NCBI RefSeq assembly: GCF_003970915.1
Contig: NZ_RXOF01000006.1
Location: 1-64,000, forward strand
Origin: Hymenobacter gummosus
Lineage (GTDB): Bacteria > Bacteroidota > Bacteroidia > Cytophagales > Hymenobacteraceae
Direction: 5' to 3'
Length of the DNA: 64,000 nt
Part shown: piece after piece, positions 16,308 through 24,406 of the stretch
How the letters are laid out: each line of letters starts with the position of its first letter
Numbering within the stretch: position 1 is the first letter of the stretch
Program-made: the position numbers and the translations under genes
The notes under the pieces: model-generated
The model's input: only the letters and a program-made list of their open reading frames with translations
What the model was told of the DNA's origin: nothing
Database searches by the model: none

Positions 16308-17579
16308 CTAGTACTCCTTCATCGACAGTTTCTGCAGCTCCTGCCAGTTCACGGAGCTGGCGTTAATGGGCGTGTTGCTGCCGTAGTAATGGCCGCGCTG
16401 GTCGGTGTACACGTGGTTGTAGCCGGCATCCACTTTCACCCGCTCGCCGGTAGTTGGGTCGGTATACTTCTCCTTTTCACGAATGGCGTCGACGTAGTAC
16501 TCGTGCTGCTGGTCCTGGCTCTTGGAGCGGGCCATGTAGGCATTGTGGCTGGCGTCCATCTGGTCCATCCGCTCATTGTAGCGGGCCGTATTGGCGGCGC
16601 CCTGGCGCTGAATGTCGGCCATGCGCTGGTTGTGGCCCTGGCGCTGAATGTCTGCCCAGCGTCGCTGGTCGGCCATGTTCTGGTCGTGCGCGTCGCTATT
16701 CATGCGCTGGCCTTTCTGCACCACGTCATTGTTGAGCTTTTGCCAGGTCGGGTTCATGGTGATGGACTCCTGGGCCGTCTTGGTGTGGGCGTAGCTGGCG
16801 GCCAGGTCGGCGTTGGTTTGGGTGATGCTGGGCACCACCGTCCAGGCGTAGTAGGTTTCGCCGTTGGCCTGCATGGTTTGCTGGTGCATGCGGCAGGCCA
16901 CGCGGGCGCGGCGGCCGTTGCCCAGCTCCCCGTCGACGTAGGCGCCAGACTTCACCACTTGGTTGGGCGCTTTTTCCGACGGCAGCGCAGTTTCGTTGGT
17001 CAGGTTACGCAACGTCAGCCCGCGCTGGGCCAGCCGGGGCAGCAGCACCTGCTTGATATAGGCCAGGGCCGGCATGGGCGGCCGGTCGTTGGCCGGACTC
17101 GGAATACCCATGCTCTGCATCTGCATGCGCATGTTCTGGGCCATGGGGCCGTCGGCGTAGGTATAGTCGTCGGTGGGCAGGTACTCAATCTGCTGGCTGC
17201 CATCGGGCGAGCGGAACGAGAGGTACACCTGCGGCGTGGGAATGGCCCCGGCCCACTTCCGCTTGAAGGACTGCTGCACTTTCCAGTCGCGGGGCACCTT
17301 CAGGGCAAAGGCCACCACGTTGTTCATATCGGGGTCGATGACGCCCAGCAGGCGGTACTGCTGGTCGGGTGGCAGGGCGGGGTTCTGCGTTTCGGGGCTT
17401 TGCATGGCGTTGACGGGAGTAGCGGGAGCAGCAGAAGCGGCGGCGGGACCGGCAGAGGCCGCTGAGTTGGGCGGGGCCGCCGCGGCGGGGCTATCGACCT
17501 CGGCGGTTGCCGTTTTGGGGCTTTCACAGGCGCTCAGGCTGGCCGCCAGCACCAAGAGGGAGTAAGCAAGGACGCGCAT
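16308..17579 (-). CDS. Lipoprotein of unknown function with QRxxDIQRQG repeats
   Basis: 423 residues. The lipoprotein signal ends SLSAC (Cys18), followed by a low-complexity Ala/Ser/Pro linker (about 25-60). The middle domain (70-270) is globular and unrecognised. Residues 280-345 are Gln/Arg/Asp-rich and helical, with the tandem motif QRMADIQRQG, and may form a coiled coil. The tail, VDAGYNHVYTDQRGHYYGSN, resembles short C-terminal motifs of Bacteroidota envelope proteins. It is divergent from the DEAD-box helicase gene. The function is unknown. Confidence 0.72.
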   Translation of the reverse strand: MRVLAYSLLVLAASLSACESPKTATAEVDSPAAAAPPNSAASAGPAAASAAPATPVNAMQSPETQNPALPPDQQYRLLGVIDPDMNNVVAFALKVPRDWKVQQSFKRKWAGAIPTPQVYLSFRSPDGSQQIEYLPTDDYTYADGPMAQNMRMQMQSMGIPSPANDRPPMPALAYIKQVLLPRLAQRGLTLRNLTNETALPSEKAPNQVVKSGAYVDGELGNGRRARVACRMHQQTMQANGETYYAWTVVPSITQTNADLAASYAHTKTAQESITMNPTWQKLNNDVVQKGQRMNSDAHDQNMADQRRWADIQRQGHNQRMADIQRQGAANTARYNERMDQMDASHNAYMARSKSQDQQHEYYVDAIREKEKYTDPTTGERVKVDAGYNHVYTDQRGHYYGSNTPINASSVNWQELQKLSMKEY

Positions 17580-17716
17580 AAGAAAGCAGGTTGATTGCCA
17601 ACATAATGTACTATGTTTTTATAAAATAAAAACATTCTAATATCGAATATTATCGACTCCTGGCAGCTCCGGCAGCTGCGCCAAGCCCGACGGATGACGT
17701 AAGCGCCGGGAAACGG

Positions 17717-17724
17717 TACCTTTG
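17717..17724 (+). promoter_or_regulatory. -7 element directly before the DEAD-box start codon
   Basis: TACCTTTG ends four bases before ATG 17729. In this promoter class transcription starts a few bases after the TTTG, so the message would begin at or next to the start codon. No TTG is seen at the -33 distance. Confidence 0.55.
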
Positions 17725-17728
17725 CGGT

Positions 17729-19156
17729 ATGAACGAGCCCACCGCCGCCGCGTCCTTCGAGGATTTCAAGCTGAACAAGCAACTGCTGAATGCCGTGGCC
17801 GAGGCCGGGTTTGAGCGGCCCACGCCGGTGCAGCAGCAAGCTATTCCGCTGCTGCTGGCCGGCCACGATTTGCTCGGCGTGGCCCAGACGGGCACCGGCA
17901 AAACCGCCGCCTTTGGCCTGCCGCTGCTGATGAAGGTGAAATACGCCCAGGGCACTCACCCCCGCGCCCTGGTGCTGGCCCCCACCCGGGAGCTGATTCT
18001 GCAAATCGAGACGCACCTGAAAAAGCTGGCCGTGTACACCGACCTGCGCATTGTGGCCGTGTACGGCGGCGTGGGCGTGAAAACGCACTCCGAAGCCGTG
18101 CTCAAGGGCGTCGACATCCTGCTGGCCACGCCGGGGCGCCTGATGGAGCTGTACTCCCGCGGCGACCTGATACTGAAGGAACTGAAGACTTTGGTGCTCG
18201 ACGAGGCCGACAAGATGATGGACATGGGCTTTATGCCCCAGATCCGGCGTCTGCTCGAAATTATTCCGCGCAAGCGGCAGAACATGCTGTTTTCGGCCAC
18301 CATGCCGGCCAAGGTGGAGGAGCTGAGCGCCGAATTCCTGGAATTTCCGGTGAAAATCGAGGTAACGCCGCCGGCGGCGCCGGCCTCCACGGTGGAGCAG
18401 ACGCTGTACCAGGTGCCCAACTTCCTGACCAAGATTCACCTGCTGGAGCACCTCATCAAGGACAACGCGGCGTTCAACCGCGTCATCATCTTTGCCCGCT
18501 CCAAGGAAACGGCCGACAACATCCACCACTTCCTGCAGCGCAAAATCGACAGCGAGGCGCGCGTAATTCACGGCAACAAGGACCAGAACACCCGCCTGAA
18601 CTCCATGAACGCCTTCCGCGAGGGCAACGTGCGCTTCCTGGTGGCTACCGACGTGGCCGCCCGCGGCATCGACGTGCCGGCCGTTAGCCACGTCATCAAC
18701 TTCGACGTGCCCGTGGTGTACGACGACTACGTGCACCGCATCGGGCGCACCGGCCGGGCCGAGCTGACGGGTGCGGCCCTCACCTTCGCCACGCCGGCCG
18801 AAATGCCCCACGTGCAGCGCATCGAGGAGCTGATGCGGCAGCCGATTCCGCAGCAGGACATTCCGGCCGACGTCAAAATAGCGGAGACGCCCTTCGAGGA
18901 GGCGCAGAAAATGGCCCGCGAGCTGGACGCCCTGCGCCGCAAAGCCGACCCCGAATTCAAGGGCGCCTTCCACGAAAAGCAGGAATGGCTGAAAACCGGC
19001 GTGACAGTGGACAAGCGCACCGGCAAAACCTACGAGGGTCCGCAGCGCAGCAAAAAAGGCAGCAAGGTGAACCCCTCGAAGGGCCGGGCTTCGTCGCCCA
19101 CGGCCAAGGCGGCCAAAGCCGCTGCCGCCAAAAACCGTAACGCCCGGCGGAAGTAA
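17729..19156 (+). CDS. DEAD-box RNA helicase
   Basis: 475 residues. The order is: Q-motif region around FxxPTPVQQQAIP (28-40), motif I AQTGTGKT (52-59), PTRELILQ (Ia), motif II DEAD in VLDEADKMMDMGF, SAT (III), then the RecA2 domain with ATDVAARGIDVP (V) and HRIGRTGR (VI). The C-terminal 110 residues are basic and low in complexity (KKGSKVNPSKGR...KNRNARRK), as in RhlE-type RNA helicases, and probably bind RNA. The expected role is ATP-dependent unwinding in ribosome assembly or RNA decay. The putative -7 box ends 4 bases upstream of the ATG, suggesting a leaderless message. Confidence 0.95.
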   Translation: MNEPTAAASFEDFKLNKQLLNAVAEAGFERPTPVQQQAIPLLLAGHDLLGVAQTGTGKTAAFGLPLLMKVKYAQGTHPRALVLAPTRELILQIETHLKKLAVYTDLRIVAVYGGVGVKTHSEAVLKGVDILLATPGRLMELYSRGDLILKELKTLVLDEADKMMDMGFMPQIRRLLEIIPRKRQNMLFSATMPAKVEELSAEFLEFPVKIEVTPPAAPASTVEQTLYQVPNFLTKIHLLEHLIKDNAAFNRVIIFARSKETADNIHHFLQRKIDSEARVIHGNKDQNTRLNSMNAFREGNVRFLVATDVAARGIDVPAVSHVINFDVPVVYDDYVHRIGRTGRAELTGAALTFATPAEMPHVQRIEELMRQPIPQQDIPADVKIAETPFEEAQKMARELDALRRKADPEFKGAFHEKQEWLKTGVTVDKRTGKTYEGPQRSKKGSKVNPSKGRASSPTAKAAKAAAAKNRNARRK

Positions 19157-19179
19157 AGCTCAGGCCGCAAGTAACAGCA

Positions 19180-19393
19180 CGGTCATCCTGAGCGCAGCGA
19201 AGGACCTTCCTCACACCCCGCACCGCCGCTACCTGCAAAGTACCAACGCTGCTCCGCAGATACGCTAAAACCGCCGTCCCCAAGCTTAGAGCATCAGGGG
19301 CGGCGGTTTCTGTCTGGTGCAGGCAAACGTCAGAGCGTTGTTATCAGCGGCGGTGCGGGGTGTGAGGAAGGTCCTTCCTTCGTCAGGATGACC
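19180..19393. repeat. Interspersed repeat family A variant: nested inverted repeat
   Basis: Arms of about 50 bases at 19180-19231 and 19344-19393 are near-perfect reverse complements. They start with CGGTCATCCTGAG and CGTCAGGATGACCG and contain GAAGGACCTTCCTCACACCC. They enclose a terminator at 19267-19309. The gap between the helicase gene and the convergent membrane-protein gene is filled by this element. Confidence 0.75.
19267..19309. terminator. Bidirectional terminator inside the repeat
   Basis: AAACCGCCG(TCCCC) and (GGGG)CGGCGGTTT arms form a hairpin with A and T ends. It serves the helicase gene and the opposing membrane-protein gene. Confidence 0.75.
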
Positions 19394-19405
19394 GTGCTGT
19401 TTCCC

Positions 19406-19882
19406 TCAGTGGCCGACCTGATGAAACAGGTGGCTGAAGCGGATGGCCAGGAAGGCGCCGGCGGCGCCCCAGAGCAGGGCGCTCCAGAACATGTGCAGCA
19501 GAATGTGCTGCCGCTTCACGCCGAGCAGGGTGGCAATAACGGCCCCGCCGATGGGCGTGAACAGAATCGGCGTCAGGAAGGCAATGCCCCCGATACCGAA
19601 GCGGCTGAACACGCGCACAATCTGGCGGCTGCGGCGGGTGAAGATGGGCTGGTGCCGCAGGCGGCGGCGGCGCTGCAAATGGGCCACAAAAGCCCGGCCC
19701 ACGCCCGTAAAAATCAGGATGCTGGTCATCATGCCGGCCACCGTGAGGGCCCAGATGACGATGAAGGGCAGCCCGGCCGCCGCCCCGGCCAGCGGCCCTC
19801 CGAAGAATTTCACCATGCTGAGCAGGAAGACCGACGCGTACTTGACCGCGTGGGGCATCATGAGCAGGACGAATTGGGACAT
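19406..19882 (-). CDS. Small integral membrane protein, possible small multidrug export family
   Basis: 158 residues from ATG 19882. Four hydrophobic segments surround a basic loop (LQRRRRLRHQ). The sequence GIGGIAFLTPILFTPIGGAVIATLLG, given here by position (about residues 95-120), with its proline-containing re-entrant look recalls the Sm_multidrug_ex / DedA-like group, but I would not assign transport from this. It is minus strand, 73 bases downstream of upp's stop. Confidence 0.6.
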   Translation of the reverse strand: MSQFVLLMMPHAVKYASVFLLSMVKFFGGPLAGAAAGLPFIVIWALTVAGMMTSILIFTGVGRAFVAHLQRRRRLRHQPIFTRRSRQIVRVFSRFGIGGIAFLTPILFTPIGGAVIATLLGVKRQHILLHMFWSALLWGAAGAFLAIRFSHLFHQVGH

Positions 19883-19963
19883 GGTGGGCAAAACAGATGA
19901 GCTACAAACCGGTATACCCGAGGGCGCGGCGGCAGGTTCCTTCCAGTGGAGCAGCGGCGTCGG

Positions 19964-20641
19964 TTAAAGCTTGCTGCCGTAAGCCAAATCCCCTGCGTCG
20001 CCTAGGCCGGGTACAATATACGCGTGTTCGTTGAGGTGGTCGTCGAGGGCGGCCAGCCAGAGTTGGGCCTCGGGCACCTCCTGCATCACGTGCTGCACGC
20101 CCTCGGGCGAGGCAATAACGGCGGCAATGTGCACCTGCCGCGGCCGGCCGAAGCGCAGCATGGCTCGGTACGTCAGCGCCAACGACTTGCCGGTGGCCAG
20201 CATCGGGTCGGCCAGGATGAGCACGCGGCCATCCAGACGCGGGGCAGCAAGGTAATCAACCTGCACCTCCACCCGCGAGGTGGCCTCGATGCGGTAAGCG
20301 GCCACGAAGGCTGAGGGCGACTGGTCGAAGTAGTTCAGGAAGCCCTGGTGAAAGGGCAGGCCGGCACGCAGCACGGTGGCCAGCACCGGGAAGTCCTCCA
20401 GCAGCTCCCCCGTCGACTCGGCCAGCGGGGTTTGCACCGTTTTGTGGGTGTAGTCGAGCTTGGAGCTGATGCGGTAGGCAATGATTTCGCCCAGGCGCTG
20501 CAGGTTGCGGCGGAAGCGCAGCGAGTCGCGCTGCACGGTCACGTCGCGCAGCTCGGCAAGGAAGTGGTTGGCAATGCTGGGCTCGGCGCACACAATGTGC
20601 ACGCGGCCGCTTTGGGTCAGCGCATCCAGGTCAGGTACCAC
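19964..20641 (-). CDS. upp: Uracil phosphoribosyltransferase
   Basis: 225 residues. The PRPP-binding loop is DPMLATGKS at 145-153 (the usual residue after TG is G or K), and the C-terminal uracil-binding stretch is PGLGDAGDLAYGSKL. Family members average about 208-216 residues. The enzyme salvages uracil to UMP. The start is GTG at 20641, which lies inside the last codons of the upstream GNAT-like gene, a 25-base overlap in a different frame. Such an overlap supports translational coupling. No ATG is available in frame near the N-terminus. Confidence 0.92.
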   Translation of the reverse strand: MVPDLDALTQSGRVHIVCAEPSIANHFLAELRDVTVQRDSLRFRRNLQRLGEIIAYRISSKLDYTHKTVQTPLAESTGELLEDFPVLATVLRAGLPFHQGFLNYFDQSPSAFVAAYRIEATSRVEVQVDYLAAPRLDGRVLILADPMLATGKSLALTYRAMLRFGRPRQVHIAAVIASPEGVQHVMQEVPEAQLWLAALDDHLNEHAYIVPGLGDAGDLAYGSKL

Positions 20642-21576
20642 GGGCGGGTGGTTTGGGTGAGGGTATAGTACGGCACGGGCCGCGCCCCGAAATTGGCAAA
20701 AAACCGCGCAATACTCGGAATCATGCCGCCCTCGAAGTCGAGCACCAGCCCCGGCGTAGCGGCGTGGCAGCGGATGGCTTCGTCGAGCAGCAGCAGCGGG
20801 GCGGCGGCTTTTTTGCCGGCCGGCGTGGCAGCGGCGAAGAGGTATACGAGCCGGCCGCGGTAGCGTACAAACAACGCCCCGGCCAGCAATTCGGCGGTAT
20901 CAGTGGCGTGGGCGTGCAGCAGCAGGCTCTGCCCCTGGCCATGCAGCCACTCGCTCAGGCGCTGCAGCCGCTGGTAGTACTCCTGCTTCATCCCACCAAC
21001 TTCCCCGCCCTTTTCGCGCTGGAACAGCCGAACGAGGGCGTCGGCACCGGCCACCTCTTGAATGCTGATGTTGGCCCGCTCACCGAGCTGGCGTAGCCGG
21101 CGGCGGTAGTCGGCGCAGTAACCGGCCCGGATGGCCTCGTAGTCGGCGGCCAGCGGCAAGTGGTAAGTACGGCGCTCCGTCAGCTGCCAGCCGGTGGGCA
21201 CCGCCGCGGGCACCGGGGTGGCATCATTAAGCTGCAGGTGCAGGCGGGCATACTCGCCCTTTAGCGGGGCCAGATACTCCCCTACTTCCCGGTGCTGGCT
21301 GCCGGCAGTAGTCAGCAGGCCCAGCTGCTGGGTGAAGGGCGGCTGCAGCGCCTCGCGGCCCCAGAGGCGGCGCTGCGTGGGCACGGGCAGAATGCTGCGG
21401 TAACCGCCGTTGCTGGGGTCCGGCTCCACCACCGCGTCGAAAGGCCCGGCATTGGTGGCGTCGAGCCAGCCGCTCTGGGCATAGGGCACCACTTGCTCTG
21501 CCGCCCGCACGCAGTCGTCCCAGGCAGCACGGTCGATAAAGGAATGGGCGAGGTAGCGGAGCGGCACGGGGTGCAA
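20617..21576 (-). CDS. GNAT/FemAB-like acyltransferase-fold protein
   Basis: 319 residues. The middle and C-terminal region (about 150-300), with YCADYRRRLRQLGER, GGMKQEYYQRLQ, LLAGALFVRYRGRLVYLFAA and LDFEGGMIPSIARFFANFGA, fits the GNAT-fold acetyltransferase or FemAB type often encoded in Bacteroidota. The substrate is unknown. There is no ATG. The longest start is TTG 21576, and GTG 21567 is equally possible. It overlaps upp by 25 bases on the same strand, so the two are expressed together. Confidence 0.75.
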   Translation of the reverse strand: MHPVPLRYLAHSFIDRAAWDDCVRAAEQVVPYAQSGWLDATNAGPFDAVVEPDPSNGGYRSILPVPTQRRLWGREALQPPFTQQLGLLTTAGSQHREVGEYLAPLKGEYARLHLQLNDATPVPAAVPTGWQLTERRTYHLPLAADYEAIRAGYCADYRRRLRQLGERANISIQEVAGADALVRLFQREKGGEVGGMKQEYYQRLQRLSEWLHGQGQSLLLHAHATDTAELLAGALFVRYRGRLVYLFAAATPAGKKAAAPLLLLDEAIRCHAATPGLVLDFEGGMIPSIARFFANFGARPVPYYTLTQTTRPWYLTWMR

Positions 21577-21749
21577 GTTAGCCCGTGGCGCGTCGTCCGC
21601 GGCGTAGGGTGAGCTTGCAGCTCGCGTGGCGCCGCGGAGGATAATCGTTCGGACCTTTACTGGAACAACCTCAGCAACGATACGCGAACTACAAGTTAGC
21701 TCCGCTGACCTGCGGTTCGCGCTGCAGCGCCGTGGCCCCGGGCAGGCAC

Positions 21750-21780
21750 AAAAAAAGCCACCCGGGGCGGGTGGCTTTTC
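21750..21780. terminator. Terminator-like hairpin in the gap 21577-21911
   Basis: AAAAAAGCCACCCG and CGGGTGGCTTTTC arms form a stable hairpin with A- and T-tails. It probably ends the YceI transcript. The remaining bases of the 335-base gap include short inverted repeats (GAGCTTGCAGCTCGC) but no gene that I can support. Confidence 0.8.
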
Positions 21781-21911
21781 GGTGCGGTTCGGGGCAGATC
21801 CAAACCGCCGTGGGGGGCGGCAACGCGAACTTTTCTCCCAGGCTGGCGGGCTGCAATGGTGTCCCGCCGGGCCTGAACTCCCCCATTCACGCTGCCGGTA
21901 TTGGCGGCCGC

Positions 21912-22460
21912 TTAGGCGGCCACTTCTTCTTTCACTTTGGCAAACTGCACGCTGGCCAGCAGCTTCACTTCGTCGCTGACCACGATGGCACCGGCTTCGG
22001 TCACACCGCTCCAGGTCAGGCCGAACTCTTTGCGGCTGATTTTGCCGCTCACTTCGAAGCCGGCTTTTTCGTTGCCGTAGAAGTCGGTAGCGGTGCCGCC
22101 GTACTCCACGGCCAGGGTCACCGGGTGGGTTTCGCCCTTGATGGTCAGGTTGCCTTCCAGCTGGTACTCGCCTTCGCCTGTTTTGCGCAGGCTGGTCGAT
22201 TCGAACGTCAGCTTGGGGTGCTGCTCGGCGTGGAAGAAGTCGGCCGACTTCAGGTGCTGGTCGCGCTGAGCCTGGTTGGTGTCGATGCTGTCGATATCGG
22301 CCGAGAAGTGGATTTTGGCCGTTTCGAACGAGTCACTCTCGGTTTCGACGGTGCCCTCGAACGTCTTGAACGAGCCCGTCACCGTGGAAATAACCAGGTG
22401 CTTGATCTTGAACTGTACTTCGGAGTGGGTCGGGTCGAGGACCCATTTGATCGTTGCCAT
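21912..22460 (-). CDS. YceI family protein
   Basis: 182 residues from ATG 22460. The upstream extension to 22577 crosses the promoter and is rejected. The conserved lipocalin-like pattern is present: WVLDPTHSEVQFKIKHL at the N-terminus, and KGETHPVTLAVEYGG with GFEVSGKISRKEFGL. YceI proteins bind isoprenoid-type lipids in a beta-barrel. This copy has no signal peptide, so it may be cytoplasmic, unlike E. coli YceI. It is divergent from an HxlR regulator, a frequent arrangement, which suggests direct control. Confidence 0.9.
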   Translation of the reverse strand: MATIKWVLDPTHSEVQFKIKHLVISTVTGSFKTFEGTVETESDSFETAKIHFSADIDSIDTNQAQRDQHLKSADFFHAEQHPKLTFESTSLRKTGEGEYQLEGNLTIKGETHPVTLAVEYGGTATDFYGNEKAGFEVSGKISRKEFGLTWSGVTEAGAIVVSDEVKLLASVQFAKVKEEVAA

Positions 22461-22542
22461 GCTGTTCTGCGGAGTTAAACCGGCGGGAGCCGGCGGGTTG
22501 AGTGTCAAGAGGAAAAAGTAGCTGCCGGAGCAGATAACACTG

Positions 22543-22571
22543 CAAAAGTATAATTCATGTACGTACATTTG
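22543..22571. promoter_or_regulatory. Divergent promoter region with palindromic operator
   Basis: TACTTTTG on the minus strand (22543-22550) serves YceI, and TACATTTG on the plus strand (22564-22571) serves hxlR. Between them lies the perfect 12-base palindrome ATGTACGTACAT (22557-22568), which overlaps the plus -7 box. It is placed where the HxlR protein could repress both genes. -33 boxes are weak. Confidence 0.6.
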
Positions 22572-22639
22572 TTTCAACTAACTTGCCGGTTACCGGTTAC
22601 TTCCACGCTACCGTCTTCTCCTCCTTCCAGTCCATCGTT

Positions 22640-22984
22640 ATGCCCGCCTCGACTGCGCAAGCCTGCAATGCCTACCTCCGTCCCGTCCGCGACGCCATGG
22701 ACGTGCTCGGGGGCAAGTGGAAAATCCCCGTCATCATGCTGCTGTCCATCAAAGAGCGGCGTTTCAAGGAAATCCAGCGCGAAATCGGGGTGACGGCCAA
22801 GGTGCTGTCGAATGAGCTGAAGGATCTGGAAAGCCACGAGCTGGTGAAGCGTACGGTGTTCGACACGGTGCCCATTTCGGTGGAGTATTCGCTGACCGAG
22901 TACGGCCGCACCCTGGAGCGCGTTATTGGCGAGATTCGCGAGTGGGGCGTGCATCACCGGGAGCGGATTCTGGAGCGCGCCTAG
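22640..22984 (+). CDS. HxlR family transcriptional regulator
   Basis: 114 residues from ATG 22640. The winged-helix core has the family pattern CNAYLRPVRDAMDVLGGKWK, then RRFKEIQREIGVTAKVLSNELKDLE and the wing RTVFDTVPISVEYSLTEYG. Cys9 sits at the position used by HypR/YodB-type members to sense thiol stress or electrophiles. Whether it does so here is inference. It is divergently transcribed from YceI, with a palindrome between them. Confidence 0.92.
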   Translation: MPASTAQACNAYLRPVRDAMDVLGGKWKIPVIMLLSIKERRFKEIQREIGVTAKVLSNELKDLESHELVKRTVFDTVPISVEYSLTEYGRTLERVIGEIREWGVHHRERILERA

Positions 22985-23000
22985 CGGCGGAGTGACATCT

Positions 23001-23159
23001 TCTAGATACTAGGGCTAGTTCCCCTCCTCAGCTGAGGAGGGGCTAGGGGTGGTTGATAGATTAGAGCTAAAAAATAAGAGCTAGTTGCCGTTCTGGCGTC
23101 AGGGTCAACCACCCCTGGCCCCTCCTCAGCTGAGGAGGGGAACTAGCCTTAGCTTCTAG
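23001..23159. repeat. Interspersed repeat family B, nested inverted repeat
   Basis: Long arms at about 23001-23056 and 23105-23159 carry the palindrome CCCCTCCTCAGCTGAGGAGGGG followed by GGGGTGGTTG (given in part). Related copies lie at 30358-30413 and 30533-30592. It fills the gap between hxlR and the next gene. No gene lies in it. Confidence 0.7.
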
Positions 23160-23212
23160 TCCTGGCCTTACCCGCCAACTTGAGTTACTTAGCGGCTTAT
23201 TTCGCTATACGG

Positions 23213-24256
23213 ATGGCCGCTTTTCCTTCCCGCCACATTCCCAAGCTCGCGGCCCTGCTGGCCGGCGTAGTGTACGCCCTGATTTTCCGGGGCCTCTTCA
23301 ACATCGGTTTCCGGCAGGTGGGCGGCCTGCTCATGCTCTCGTTCCTGGTGGCCGTGCCGCTGGGCCTAGGCGTACTGACGGCGCACTTCACGCCCAAAAG
23401 CCGGGGCAATGCCTGGCGTTACGTGTTTGCGCCCTGGATATCGGTGACGCTGTTTCTGGCGGTGGCTTTCCTGACGCACCTGGAAGGCGCCATCTGCCTG
23501 ATTATCATCATGCCGCTGTTTTTCCTGGTGTCCTGGCTGGGGGCGCGGCTCTACAAGCTGTTTGAGCCCAAGGACGAAGACCCGCAGGACTTTATGCTGG
23601 TATCGGCCGTGGCGCTGCTGCCGCTGCTGGCGGGCCTCATCGAAGGCCAGTTTACAGCGCCCGACAGCCTGCGCCGGGTGCAGAACGTGGTGGACGTGGC
23701 CGCTCCGCCAGCAGTGGTCTGGCAGCACATCATCCGGGTGCCGCCCATCACGGCCGCCGAGCTGGGCCCCAGCGTGGTCGACCGCATTGGTTTCCCGCGG
23801 CCGGTGGAGGCCACGCTCACTCGCGAAGGCGTGGGCGGGGTGCGCCACGCCACCTTCGAACGGGGCGTGGAGTTTATCGAAACCGTGGACGCCTGGGTGC
23901 CGGAGCGCAAGATTTCCTTTAGCATAGCCCCCAACACGGCCACCATTCCGCCCACCACCTTCGACGAGCACGTCATCGTGGGCGGGCGGTTTTTCGACGT
24001 GCTGCGCGGTACCTACGAGCTGCAGCCCCTGCCCGGTGGCCGCACCCGCCTCATCCTCTACAGCCAGCAGCGCCTGAGCACCAACCTCAACGCCTACGCC
24101 GGCCTGTGGACCGACTACGTGATGAGCGAGATTCAGCGCCGCATCCTGCAGGTAGTCAAGCGCCGTTGCGAAACGACTTTGACTATATCAGAGCATCATG
24201 CAGCGCGCAGCGAACCGAAGGTCGACGTAGTCAAGCATCTCGCGTGCTTTGATTAG
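23213..24256 (+). CDS. Membrane-anchored SRPBCC-like protein
   Basis: 347 residues from ATG 23213. An upstream TTG at 23180 is in frame but weaker. Four transmembrane segments (about 10-26, 30-52, 72-95 and 98-118) precede a SRPBCC/START-like ligand-binding domain (about 160-320: VDVAAPPAVVWQHIIRVPP, DEHVIVGGRFFDVLRGTYEL, TRLILYSQQRLSTN). The last 21 residues (about 327-347) are encoded by a degenerate family A repeat that begins near 24194, so the original stop was probably lost. The ligand is unknown. Confidence 0.78.
   Translation: MAAFPSRHIPKLAALLAGVVYALIFRGLFNIGFRQVGGLLMLSFLVAVPLGLGVLTAHFTPKSRGNAWRYVFAPWISVTLFLAVAFLTHLEGAICLIIIMPLFFLVSWLGARLYKLFEPKDEDPQDFMLVSAVALLPLLAGLIEGQFTAPDSLRRVQNVVDVAAPPAVVWQHIIRVPPITAAELGPSVVDRIGFPRPVEATLTREGVGGVRHATFERGVEFIETVDAWVPERKISFSIAPNTATIPPTTFDEHVIVGGRFFDVLRGTYELQPLPGGRTRLILYSQQRLSTNLNAYAGLWTDYVMSEIQRRILQVVKRRCETTLTISEHHAARSEPKVDVVKHLACFD
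24194..24248. repeat. Partial family A repeat inside the 3' end of a gene
   Basis: The sequence CATCATGCAGCGCGCAGC...ACCGAAG...CATCTCGCGTGCT is a degenerate left half of the family A repeat that follows at 24256. It supplies the final codons and the stop of the SRPBCC gene. Confidence 0.6.
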
Positions 24257-24390
24257 AACGTCATTCCGAGCGTAGCCGAGGACCCGAAGGAAGGCGCAGC
24301 CAATCTCGCGTGCTGATGACAGGTAGTAAACTCAGTTCAACGAAGAAGTTACTATCCAGCGAGATGCTTCGGCTGCGCCTCTGCATGACG
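24256..24390. repeat. Interspersed repeat family A, full copy (left side of accessory segment)
   Basis: Left arm 24256-24313 starts GAACGTCATTCCGAGCGTAG. Right arm 24358-24390 ends CTCTGCATGACG. The inner TAGTAAA...TTACTAT stem matches the copies at 16158 and 44778. The left arm is homologous, in inverted orientation, to 28107-28171. Confidence 0.75.
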
Positions 24391-24406
24391 TGCTGGTTTC
24401 GTCGGG

